A stretch of DNA of 10,794 nucleotides, from contig JAILOS010000068.1 in assembly GCA_024690695.1 (NCBI GenBank), forward strand, positions 1-10,794, in the 5' to 3' direction. Below, one piece after another: positions 1-5,430 of this stretch. The translations under genes were made by a program, and so were the position numbers. Within the stretch, counting starts at the first letter, position 1, and each line of letters starts with the position of its first letter. Below the pieces are notes generated by a model. The model was given only the letters and a program-made list of their open reading frames with translations, made no database searches and was not told the DNA's origin. The stretch is from Oscillospiraceae bacterium (GTDB taxonomy: Bacteria; Bacillota_A; Clostridia; Oscillospirales; Oscillospiraceae).

Positions 1-959
1 GACACGGGGACGACGGAGAGCTTGCGGTTGTTGATCATGCGGATCGCGCCCTCGGGGACCTCGCTCAGCGGCTCGATCATCTGGCTGTAGACCTTGTTGG
101 GGTAGGGGCCGGAGATGACGTAGTCGCAGTGGATCTCGTCGCCGCGGCGGGTGCGCACGCCGTAGACCTTGCCGTCCTTGACCAGGATCTTTTCGACCTC
201 CTGGTCGAACTCGTACTGCGCACCGTTTTCCTCGCACTTGGCCTGCATCTTCATGCTCATCTCATGGCTGAAGCCTTTGCAGACGTAGGAGCCGGTGAAG
301 TAGTCGGCCATCAGGAAGGCGTAGATCGTGAAGGGCAGGTCGTCCATGCGGTTGCCGACGTAGATCCAGTACGGCGTCAGCATCTCGACGGCCTTTTTGG
401 GCAGGTTGAAGGTGTTGATGACCTCGGTCGCGGAGTAGCCGACGGTCTTGACGAAATCCGGATGCTTCAGGAGCATCATGGGCTTGGACATCTGGTGCGT
501 GGACAGGTAGTTCATGCTGTCGTACACGCGGCGGCACAGCAGCATCAGCTCGTGCACCTTCTCGTAGGTGCCGGGGCATTCCTCGTCGATCTCCCGGGCG
601 ACGGTCGTGTAGCTCTCGTCGTAGTCGTGGTGCAGGATCTTGTCGATGCCGGAATTCGGCAGCGCGACGCGGTAGCACTCGTGGACGGGCAGCCAGTCGA
701 TATCCACGCCCATGTCGTCGAAGAACTGACCGACCTTCAGGCGCTTGCCGGGCCGGCCGATGGACATCATTTCGTGCAGCGTCGCCTCGATCTCGAAGCC
801 GTTGCGCACGAAGTCGGTGGCGAGGCCGCCGGGCATGTTGTGCTTTTCGAGGATCAGGATATCCTTGATGCCCCAGGCCTGCAGCTGCAGGCAGGCGGAC
901 ATGCCGGCCAGCGCGCCGCCGATGATGACGACGTCATAGTGGTCTTTGTAGAATTTCAT
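1..959 (-). CDS. CrtI/phytoene-dehydrogenase-like FAD-dependent oxidoreductase (C-terminus cut by window edge)
   Basis: About 319 residues are visible; the C-terminal part lies beyond base 1. The N-terminus has a Rossmann FAD-binding fold: DVVIIGGALAGM (GGALAG at residues 14-19), an acidic ribose-binding Glu at the end of the second strand (ILILEKH, Glu38), then PGG (43-45). A later stretch pairs a Gly-rich helix with a strand reading KILVKDGKVYGVRTRRG, the usual GMC/CrtI second FAD-contact region. This arrangement is typical of the COG1233 group (phytoene desaturases, carotenoid isomerases, retinol-saturase-like enzymes), which oxidise, saturate or isomerise C=C bonds in lipids. The substrate cannot be read from sequence. 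ATG at 959-957 is chosen because AAGG in the purine-rich leader (about 971-963) lies just upstream and the Rossmann strand begins at once. It lies 56 bases downstream of the isomerase-like gene on the same strand and probably shares its transcript. Family assignment is firm; function is open. Confidence 0.85.
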   Translation of the reverse strand, partial: MKFYKDHYDVVIIGGALAGMSACLQLQAWGIKDILILEKHNMPGGLATDFVRNGFEIEATLHEMMSIGRPGKRLKVGQFFDDMGVDIDWLPVHECYRVALPNSGIDKILHHDYDESYTTVAREIDEECPGTYEKVHELMLLCRRVYDSMNYLSTHQMSKPMMLLKHPDFVKTVGYSATEVINTFNLPKKAVEMLTPYWIYVGNRMDDLPFTIYAFLMADYFTGSYVCKGFSHEMSMKMQAKCEENGAQYEFDQEVEKILVKDGKVYGVRTRRGDEIHCDYVISGPYPNKVYSQMIEPLSEVPEGAIRMINNRKLSVVPV

Positions 960-973
960 GCCTCTTTCCTTTC

Positions 974-1001
974 AAAAACGGGGCCGGCGGGAACCGGCCC
1001 C
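974..1001 (-). terminator. Rho-independent terminator-like hairpin between the two flavoenzyme genes
   Basis: An 8-bp perfect GC stem (GGGGCCGG at 980-987 with CCGGCCCC at 994-1001, 6-base loop) is followed on the minus strand by a G and five T residues (978-974). It lies between the stop of the isomerase-like gene and the ribosome site of the downstream oxidoreductase. No clear promoter fits in the 56-base gap, so it probably acts as a partial terminator or as a 3'-end stabiliser that lowers downstream expression. Confidence 0.6.
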
Positions 1002-1015
1002 AATCCTGTTTTGAC

Positions 1016-2404
1016 TCAGAAGAATCTCTCGACCAGCTCGCGGGAGTACTCGGCCGTCTCGTCCATGTCGCCGAAGCTCATCACTTCGCCGGCATAGTAG
1101 GTGTCGTACTTGCCCTGCATGGCCTCGACCTTGTCGTACCAGCCGGCGGCGTAGTCCTCGGAGAAGACGTGCGGGAAGTAGTACACGCTCCACTCGTTGA
1201 TGACTTCCTCGGCAGGGTTGTGCATGATCTTCAGATCCTCCTGGACCATCTCGCGGCACTTCTCGTAGGGGATCTCCGCCATGTTCTTGTGCTTGCGCAG
1301 CGCGTAGGTGGTGATGACCTGGTCGATCTGGTCCTTCCAGCGGCGGTAGTAGACCATCAGGTGACCCAGCTTCTCGGGAACCATGTTGTCGAAGACGTAG
1401 TAGGAGATCTCCGGATGGTTCTCGGGCTTCGTGAGCACGGCCTGCACGTCGTAGCGCTCGTAGTCGATCTTGGAGAAGAGCTCCTTCTCGTCCGGACGCA
1501 CGTCGAAGTACTCGTCCATGCCCTTCTGTCCGTCGGCGCGCGTGCCGGGGATGTGCAGCGGGGCGGTGACGATGATCTTGTCGAACTCCTCGACCTTGCC
1601 GTTGACGGTGACGAAGACCTTGCCGTCCTTGCGCTCGACCTTCTCGATCGCGCTGTTGAGGCGGGCGGGGTTCTTCAGGTGGTCGTTGAGCTGCTCCCAA
1701 ATGTACTGGGTGCCTTCCTTCCAGGTCCAGAGGTTGACCTTGACGAAGTTCATGCAGGTCTGGAAGTCGAGGTACTTCAGCACGTAGGCCGCGGGGATCT
1801 CGTCAAAATAGACGTAGCCGAAGGAGGTAAAGGGCCCGATCCAGATCTTCTGCACCAGGGGAACGCCGTTCATCTCGCAGAAATCCTTGAAGGGCATCGC
1901 GAGATCCTTCAGGTTGGGGTTCTCGCCCTCGATCTTCTCGCGGCCCGGCGTGACGGCGAAGCCGTCGTAGCGGCCCTCGGCGACGCCGCGGTGTCCGTTG
2001 ACGTCGTAGCCCTTGTACTTGGTCTCTAGCAGCTCGCCGAACTTCTTGAGTTGACCCTTCATCTTCAGCATCCAGGGGTTCTTGATGATGTTGCCGAGGG
2101 TGCGGGCAAAGGGTTCGATCACGTTGCCCTGACTGTCCTTGTAGTTGCGGTTGAGCTTCGGGCCGTCGTGGGTGATGCCGCAGAACTTCTCCACGTCTTC
2201 GACGGCGTAGTACGAGGGAACGCCCATGATGGCGCCCATTTCGTAGCGGCGTCCGTTGTAGTGGGGGCTCCAGCACTTGCCGCCCACGCGATCGTTGCGC
2301 TCAAAGATCACGTAGTTTTCATAGCCCTTCTGCTCCAGGTACATACCGGCGGACAGGCCGGCGGGGCCGCCGCCGATGATGGCGATGCGAATGTTTTTGT
2401 CCAT
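1016..2404 (-). CDS. FAD-dependent fatty acid isomerase-like protein (polyunsaturated fatty acid / linoleate isomerase homologue)
   Basis: A 462-residue flavoprotein of the amine-oxidase/NAD(P)-binding-8 type. The FAD fold is clear: IAIIGGGPAGLSAG (GGGPAG at 11-16), Glu35 in VIFER, then VGGKC (40-44). The C-terminus has the second FAD contact YYAGEVMSFG (from 436), with the usual Gly-Glu. The stretches GRRYEMGAIMGVPSY (51-65), PAAYVLKYLDF, LWTW..GTQ and YYFPHVFSEDYAAGWYDKVE match, from memory, the P. acnes polyunsaturated fatty acid isomerase (10E,12Z-conjugated linoleate former), also about 425-450 residues. That enzyme uses FAD to move a hydride and shift a double bond in free linoleic acid. 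The match is recalled, not computed. The start at 2404 follows GGAGGT (2416-2411) with a 6-base gap; the open frame runs further upstream but through promoter sequence. No signal peptide is seen, so it is cytoplasmic or membrane-peripheral. It is divergent from an acyl ligase/ACP/thioesterase unit, which supports a fatty-acid substrate. Confidence 0.8.
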   Translation of the reverse strand: MDKNIRIAIIGGGPAGLSAGMYLEQKGYENYVIFERNDRVGGKCWSPHYNGRRYEMGAIMGVPSYYAVEDVEKFCGITHDGPKLNRNYKDSQGNVIEPFARTLGNIIKNPWMLKMKGQLKKFGELLETKYKGYDVNGHRGVAEGRYDGFAVTPGREKIEGENPNLKDLAMPFKDFCEMNGVPLVQKIWIGPFTSFGYVYFDEIPAAYVLKYLDFQTCMNFVKVNLWTWKEGTQYIWEQLNDHLKNPARLNSAIEKVERKDGKVFVTVNGKVEEFDKIIVTAPLHIPGTRADGQKGMDEYFDVRPDEKELFSKIDYERYDVQAVLTKPENHPEISYYVFDNMVPEKLGHLMVYYRRWKDQIDQVITTYALRKHKNMAEIPYEKCREMVQEDLKIMHNPAEEVINEWSVYYFPHVFSEDYAAGWYDKVEAMQGKYDTYYAGEVMSFGDMDETAEYSRELVERFF

Positions 2405-2458
2405 GTCTTTACCTCCAGCATAGAATCGTGAATTACGACCGCAGGTGTCGATAAAATC

Positions 2459-2487
2459 ATTATACAGCAAAAGAGCCGAAATTGCAC
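2459..2487 (-). promoter_or_regulatory. Predicted sigma-A promoter for the isomerase-like gene
   Basis: On the minus strand a perfect TATAAT (2464-2459) lies 17 bases from a weak -35, GTGCAA (2487-2482). Transcription would begin near 2452 and give a leader of about 48 bases before the start codon at 2404. The -10 is strong and the -35 poor, which would fit activator dependence. Confidence 0.6.
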
Positions 2488-2490
2488 GAC

Positions 2491-2510
2491 TTTTTTCTAA
2501 ATCGAAAAAA
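2491..2510. promoter_or_regulatory. AT-rich palindrome between divergent promoters (candidate operator)
   Basis: TTTTTTC (2491-2497) and GAAAAAA (2504-2510) form a perfect 7-base inverted repeat around a 6-base spacer. It lies just upstream of both -35 elements of the divergent promoters, in an otherwise GC-rich genome. It could bind a dimeric regulator that controls both transcripts, or act as a two-way UP element for the alpha subunit of RNA polymerase. No regulator gene is in the window. Confidence 0.45.
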
Positions 2511-2516
2511 ATTCCT

Positions 2517-2544
2517 TTGCAAGAAAGGGGCGCTATGGTATACT
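2517..2544 (+). promoter_or_regulatory. Predicted sigma-A promoter (extended -10) for the acyl ligase/ACP/thioesterase unit
   Basis: TTGCAA (2517-2522), a 16-base spacer and TATACT (2539-2544). A TG dinucleotide one base before the -10 (2536-2537) makes an extended -10 element. Transcription would begin near 2551, leaving a short leader that contains the GGAGGT ribosome site at 2567-2572. Confidence 0.65.
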
Positions 2545-2577
2545 TTTCACGGAAGAACGGAAAAACGGAGGTGCGGC

Positions 2578-3930
2578 ATGAAATTTCAGCGCTTTGACGA
2601 GCTGCTGGGCTTCTGGGCGGAGAAGACGCCGGAGGCGCCCGCGCTCGTTTTCGAGGACGGGAAAGGGGAAAAACAGACCTGGAGCTACCGGGAGCTGCTG
2701 GCGCAGACGCGCCGGAAGGCGGAGGAATACCGCGCAAGCGGCAGGACCTGCCTCGGCGTTCTGGCCGACGGGAGCCGGGACTGCGTCGTCGCGGTCTTCG
2801 GGGCCGCCGCGGCCGGGCTGCAGGTCGTGATGCTGGATGAGAATATCCCGGCGGAGCAGCTGCGCGCGCTGCTGGCGTACACGGACGTCGATCTCCTCTG
2901 GGGAGACGAAGAGCTCTGCGAGGAGCTTTCGGGCGCGCTCGGCGGCGGCGTCACGGACGGAGCGGGGAAGATCCTCTTCTTCACCTCCGGGACGACGGAG
3001 CGCTCCAAGGCCGTCGTGCTCACGGAAAAAAGCCTCTGCGCCAGCGCCTGGAACGGCGGGCAGAAGCTGCCGCTGCAGCCGGAGGACAGGCTGCTGTGCC
3101 TGCTGCCGCTGGCCCACGTGTTCGGCTTTGTGTGCGGCCTCCTTTGGGGCCTGAGCTGCGGGGCGAGCGTGGCGCTCGGCCGCGGCGCGCGCCATTACGC
3201 GGACGACTGCGCGTATTTCGAGCCGACGGCGGTGTCCGTCGTTCCGCTGCTGCTGGGCTTCCTGCTGCAGCGGCGGCTGGTCAACCCCGGCCTGAAGCTC
3301 GTGCTGGTCGGCGCGGGCGACTGCCCGGCGGCGCTGCTCGGCGCGGCCGCGGCGATGGGCCTGCGCGTCAGCTTCGGCTACGGGCTGACGGAGACGAGCT
3401 CGGGCGTCGCGATCAGCGTCCGGGGCGACCCCTTCGCGATGGAGATCTGCCCGGACGACGAGATCACGCTCGCGCCGGACGGCGAGATCCTCATCAGCGC
3501 GCCGACCTGCATGATGCAGGGCTACTACAAGCGCCCGGACGCGACGGCGGCCGTGCTGCAAAACGGCGTTTTCCACACCGGCGACCTCGGCCGCTTTGAC
3601 GTCGAGGGGCGGCTGCACATCACCGGGCGCAAGAAGGACATGCTCGTGCTGGCGGACGGCACGAAGCTCTTCCTGCCGGAGTACGAAGGGCAGCTCGCCG
3701 CCGTCCTCGGCACGCAGGAGCTCGCCGTGGCGCTGCGCGGCGGACGTCCGGTCCTGGTCTTCGCCGGCGAGGGCTCGGAGAGAGAGCTGCTCGCCAGGCT
3801 CCGCCCCGTGATGGAGGAGCGCCCCCGCGGCCAGCATCTCACCGGCGTTGTTTTCGTAAAGGGCCCGCTGCCGCGCACGGCGACAGGAAAAATCATGCGC
3901 TGGGAGCTCCAGCAGAGAATAGAGAGGTAA
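2578..3930 (+). CDS. AMP-forming acyl-CoA/acyl-ACP synthetase family protein
   Basis: A 450-residue adenylate-forming (ANL) enzyme, predicted to activate a carboxylic acid, probably a fatty acid, as acyl-AMP and pass it to a thiol. Motifs in order: phosphate loop FFTSGTTERSK (134-144), LPLAHVFGF (176-184), GYGLTETS (267-274), HTGDLG (333-338), hinge GRKKD (350-354) and the C-terminal PRTATGKIMR (432-441), where Lys438 is the adenylation lysine. LPLAHVFG resembles the acyl-CoA ligase branch. The enzyme is shorter than most ligases (500-560), and the loop reads TTERSK rather than the common TTGxPKG. ATG 2578 follows GGAGGT with a 5-base gap; in-frame upstream codons lie within the promoter. A carrier-protein gene starts 5 bases after its stop, so the thiol acceptor may be that ACP (as in acyl-ACP synthetases or dlt-type ligases) rather than CoA. 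Family certain; substrate unknown. Confidence 0.85.
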   Translation: MKFQRFDELLGFWAEKTPEAPALVFEDGKGEKQTWSYRELLAQTRRKAEEYRASGRTCLGVLADGSRDCVVAVFGAAAAGLQVVMLDENIPAEQLRALLAYTDVDLLWGDEELCEELSGALGGGVTDGAGKILFFTSGTTERSKAVVLTEKSLCASAWNGGQKLPLQPEDRLLCLLPLAHVFGFVCGLLWGLSCGASVALGRGARHYADDCAYFEPTAVSVVPLLLGFLLQRRLVNPGLKLVLVGAGDCPAALLGAAAAMGLRVSFGYGLTETSSGVAISVRGDPFAMEICPDDEITLAPDGEILISAPTCMMQGYYKRPDATAAVLQNGVFHTGDLGRFDVEGRLHITGRKKDMLVLADGTKLFLPEYEGQLAAVLGTQELAVALRGGRPVLVFAGEGSERELLARLRPVMEERPRGQHLTGVVFVKGPLPRTATGKIMRWELQQRIER

Positions 3931-3935
3931 AAGCT

Positions 3936-4187
3936 ATGAACAGACAGGAGATCATTGAAAAAATCAAGACCGTTATCCTCGACAGCTTCCCGGACCTGCG
4001 CGGCATGGAGCTGAAGGAGGACACCGTCGTCAACACCGAGACGGCGATAGACTCCATGGGCTTCATCCTCGTCATCTGCAAGCTGGAGGCGCTCTTCGGC
4101 ATCAAGATCCCGCAGCGCCAGTGGAGCAAGATGGCCACGCTCGGCGACGTGGCCGACGCGGTGACGAAGGCGCTCGAGAAGAAATGA
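3936..4187 (+). CDS. Stand-alone acyl carrier protein
   Basis: An 83-residue acidic, helical carrier protein of the PP-binding family. The phosphopantetheine site is Ser40 in AIDSMGFILVI, with Met after the Ser where fatty-acid-synthase ACPs have Leu (DSL). Helix I (EIIEKIKTVILDSF) and a short helix II after the Ser fit the usual four-helix fold, and the length matches. It would carry an acyl chain as a thioester on the phosphopantetheine arm. The start at 3936 lies 5 bases after the ligase stop; the GAGAGG before it overlaps the end of the ligase gene, so the two are translationally linked. The stop overlaps the thioesterase start (ATGA). Position between a ligase and a thioesterase suggests a dedicated ACP rather than the housekeeping AcpP, which usually lies with fab genes. 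Confidence 0.88.
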   Translation: MNRQEIIEKIKTVILDSFPDLRGMELKEDTVVNTETAIDSMGFILVICKLEALFGIKIPQRQWSKMATLGDVADAVTKALEKK

Positions 4188-4897
4188 GCGTTCTGGAGCA
4201 GGAGATCCTGCTGCGCAGCAAGGACGTCGATCTGTACCGGAGGCTCCGCCTGTCGCGGCTGTTCGAGCTGCTGCAGGAGGCCTCGATCCGGCATACCGAG
4301 CAGCTCGGCATGGGCCGGGACAAGACGCTCGACAAGGGCCTGCTGTGGGTCGTGACGATGCAGCGCTGCGAGATCGCGCGCATGCCCGCGTATGACGAGC
4401 GCGTTATTCTCTCGTCCTGGCCGGGGGAGATGATGCACGTCTTTTTCCCGCGGCAGTACCGGCTTGCGACGCCGGAAGGGGAGACCCTCGTCAGCGCCAG
4501 CGCCCTGTGGATGCTGGTCGACGAGCAGACGCGCGGGATGGTTTTTCCGGAGGACTGGGGCGTGGAGATCCCGGGCGTGACGACCGGGCTGGAGATCCCG
4601 CTGCCCGGCAGGCTCCGGCGCCCGGACTGTCCGCAGGAGGCGGATTTCACCGTGCCCTACAGCTACGTCGACCTCAACGGGCACATGAACAACACCCGCT
4701 ACTTTGATCTGGCCGAGGATCGGCTCCCGCCCGCGTCGGAGGGAAAGCGCCTGCTGTCCGTCAGCAGCGAGTACGCGGCCGAAGCCCGCTTCGGCGAGCG
4801 GCTGAAGCTCCGCTGGGGAAACGACGGCCCGCGCTGGTATCTGGAGGGGAGCTCCGACAGGCCCTGCTTCCGCCTGAGCTTCGTATACGAGGACTGA
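4184..4897 (+). CDS. Acyl-ACP thioesterase (FatA/FatB-like, double hotdog)
   Basis: A 237-residue member of the acyl-ACP thioesterase family (PF01643 type), which hydrolyses acyl-ACP to free fatty acid and ACP. Two hotdog repeats are visible: the first around LFELLQEASIRHTEQLGMG (about 26-45), the second opening at VPYSYVDLNGHMNNTRY (157-173). The second carries Asp163, Asn165 and His167, equal to the Asp/Asn/His catalytic set of plant FatB. The length fits bacterial members, which lack the plant transit peptide. ATG 4184 overlaps the ACP stop in ATGA, so translation is coupled; the open frame extends upstream only inside the ACP gene in another frame. No signal peptide or membrane segment, so it is cytoplasmic. 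Its natural partner is probably the adjacent ACP. Chain-length preference cannot be read here. Confidence 0.87.
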   Translation: MSVLEQEILLRSKDVDLYRRLRLSRLFELLQEASIRHTEQLGMGRDKTLDKGLLWVVTMQRCEIARMPAYDERVILSSWPGEMMHVFFPRQYRLATPEGETLVSASALWMLVDEQTRGMVFPEDWGVEIPGVTTGLEIPLPGRLRRPDCPQEADFTVPYSYVDLNGHMNNTRYFDLAEDRLPPASEGKRLLSVSSEYAAEARFGERLKLRWGNDGPRWYLEGSSDRPCFRLSFVYED

Positions 4898-4912
4898 CAA
4901 GAGAAGACGAGC

Positions 4913-4956
4913 GCCGTCCCGGGACAGCTTCCGGCTGTTCCCGGGGCGGCGGTTTT
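4913..4956 (+). terminator. Strong intrinsic terminator of the ligase/ACP/thioesterase unit
   Basis: A stem of about 16 bp (4913-4928 with 4934-4950, one bulged T and one G-U pair) closes a UUCCG loop and is followed by GG and TTTT (4953-4956), then CCTTT. It lies 15 bases after the thioesterase stop and separates this unit from the ATPase operon. Confidence 0.85.
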
Positions 4957-5019
4957 CCTTTCTCGGGGCGGGAAGAAGCGCGTGTTGCGAATTTGACAAA
5001 GAAAAACGCGAGGATTGAC

Positions 5020-5048
5020 TTGCACAAAAGGGCGCGATGCGGTACAAT
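5020..5048 (+). promoter_or_regulatory. Predicted sigma-A promoter of the V-type ATPase operon
   Basis: TTGCAC (5020-5025), an ideal 17-base spacer and TACAAT (5043-5048). Transcription would begin near 5055 and give a leader of about 60 bases. The AT-rich context (TATTCTGTTATTTTATC just downstream) contrasts with the surrounding GC-rich DNA. A TTGACT at 5015-5020 is a better -35 by sequence but its 22-base spacing is too long. The rest of 4957-5019 shows nothing else that I can identify. Confidence 0.7.
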
Positions 5049-5114
5049 TATTCTGTTATTTTATCGTCCGGCAGAGAAACCGGATGAAGGAAAGAAATCG
5101 GAGGGGGTGTGCCA

Positions 5115-5429
5115 ATGTCATTTGAAGCGATAAACAGCGTCGTGCAGGCGGAAGCCGAGGCCAAAGCTGCCGTCGCCGAGGCGGAAGCGAAGGCCAGACA
5201 GATGGTCAGCGACGCGCAGGCTGCGGGCAGGGCCGCGGTGGAAGCCGCCGGCGACAAGGCAGACAGCGCGTTGGCGGAGCTGCGCCGGAAGGCGGACGAG
5301 GAGGCCATGAAGAAGGCGGCCGGTCTGTCGGCGGAGCTGGAAAACAAAAAGGCGGCTCTGCGCGCCAGAGCGGAGGCCCGGCTGGACCGGGCGGCGTCTC
5401 TCGTGGTGGAAAGGATCGTGAACGACTGA
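5115..5429 (+). CDS. ntpF: V-type ATP synthase subunit H/G (peripheral stalk)
   Basis: A 104-residue, Ala/Glu/Lys/Arg-rich protein that is almost entirely heptad-like coiled coil, including a near-repeat AEAEAKAAVAEAEAKARQ. First position in a V-ATPase operon, the length, and the composition identify the stalk subunit called NtpF in Enterococcus, AhaH in archaea and G in eukaryotes. It pairs with subunit E to form the peripheral stalk that holds the catalytic head still against the rotor. ATG 5115 is preferred over GTG 5109 because the GGAGGGGG site (5100-5107) is 7 bases away. The gene ends 1 base before ntpI. Assignment rests more on context than on sequence, since the family is low-complexity. 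Confidence 0.85.
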   Translation: MSFEAINSVVQAEAEAKAAVAEAEAKARQMVSDAQAAGRAAVEAAGDKADSALAELRRKADEEAMKKAAGLSAELENKKAALRARAEARLDRAASLVVERIVND

Positions 5430-5430
5430 G

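Noticed and set aside
129..1097. A 322-codon plus-strand open frame over the CrtI-like gene
   Set aside because: It is rich in Val/Asp/His/Leu with no domain and reads antisense to a gene with a clear Rossmann fold.
2405..2737. N-terminal extension of the isomerase-like gene by 111 codons
   Set aside because: It would run through both divergent promoters and into the ligase gene; the start at 2404 has a good ribosome site and sits directly before the FAD fold.
2533..3837. A 434-codon minus-strand open frame opposite the acyl ligase
   Set aside because: Low-complexity, no motifs and no ribosome site; the plus strand shows all ligase motifs.
4121..4183. Extended start of the thioesterase inside the ACP gene
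   Set aside because: The extra residues are Arg/Gly-rich out-of-frame reading of the ACP; the ATGA overlap at 4184 fits coupling and family length.
4993..4998. TTGACA, a perfect -35 hexamer before the ATPase operon
   Set aside because: No acceptable -10 lies 16-18 bases downstream; the TTGCAC/TACAAT pair with 17 bases is far better.
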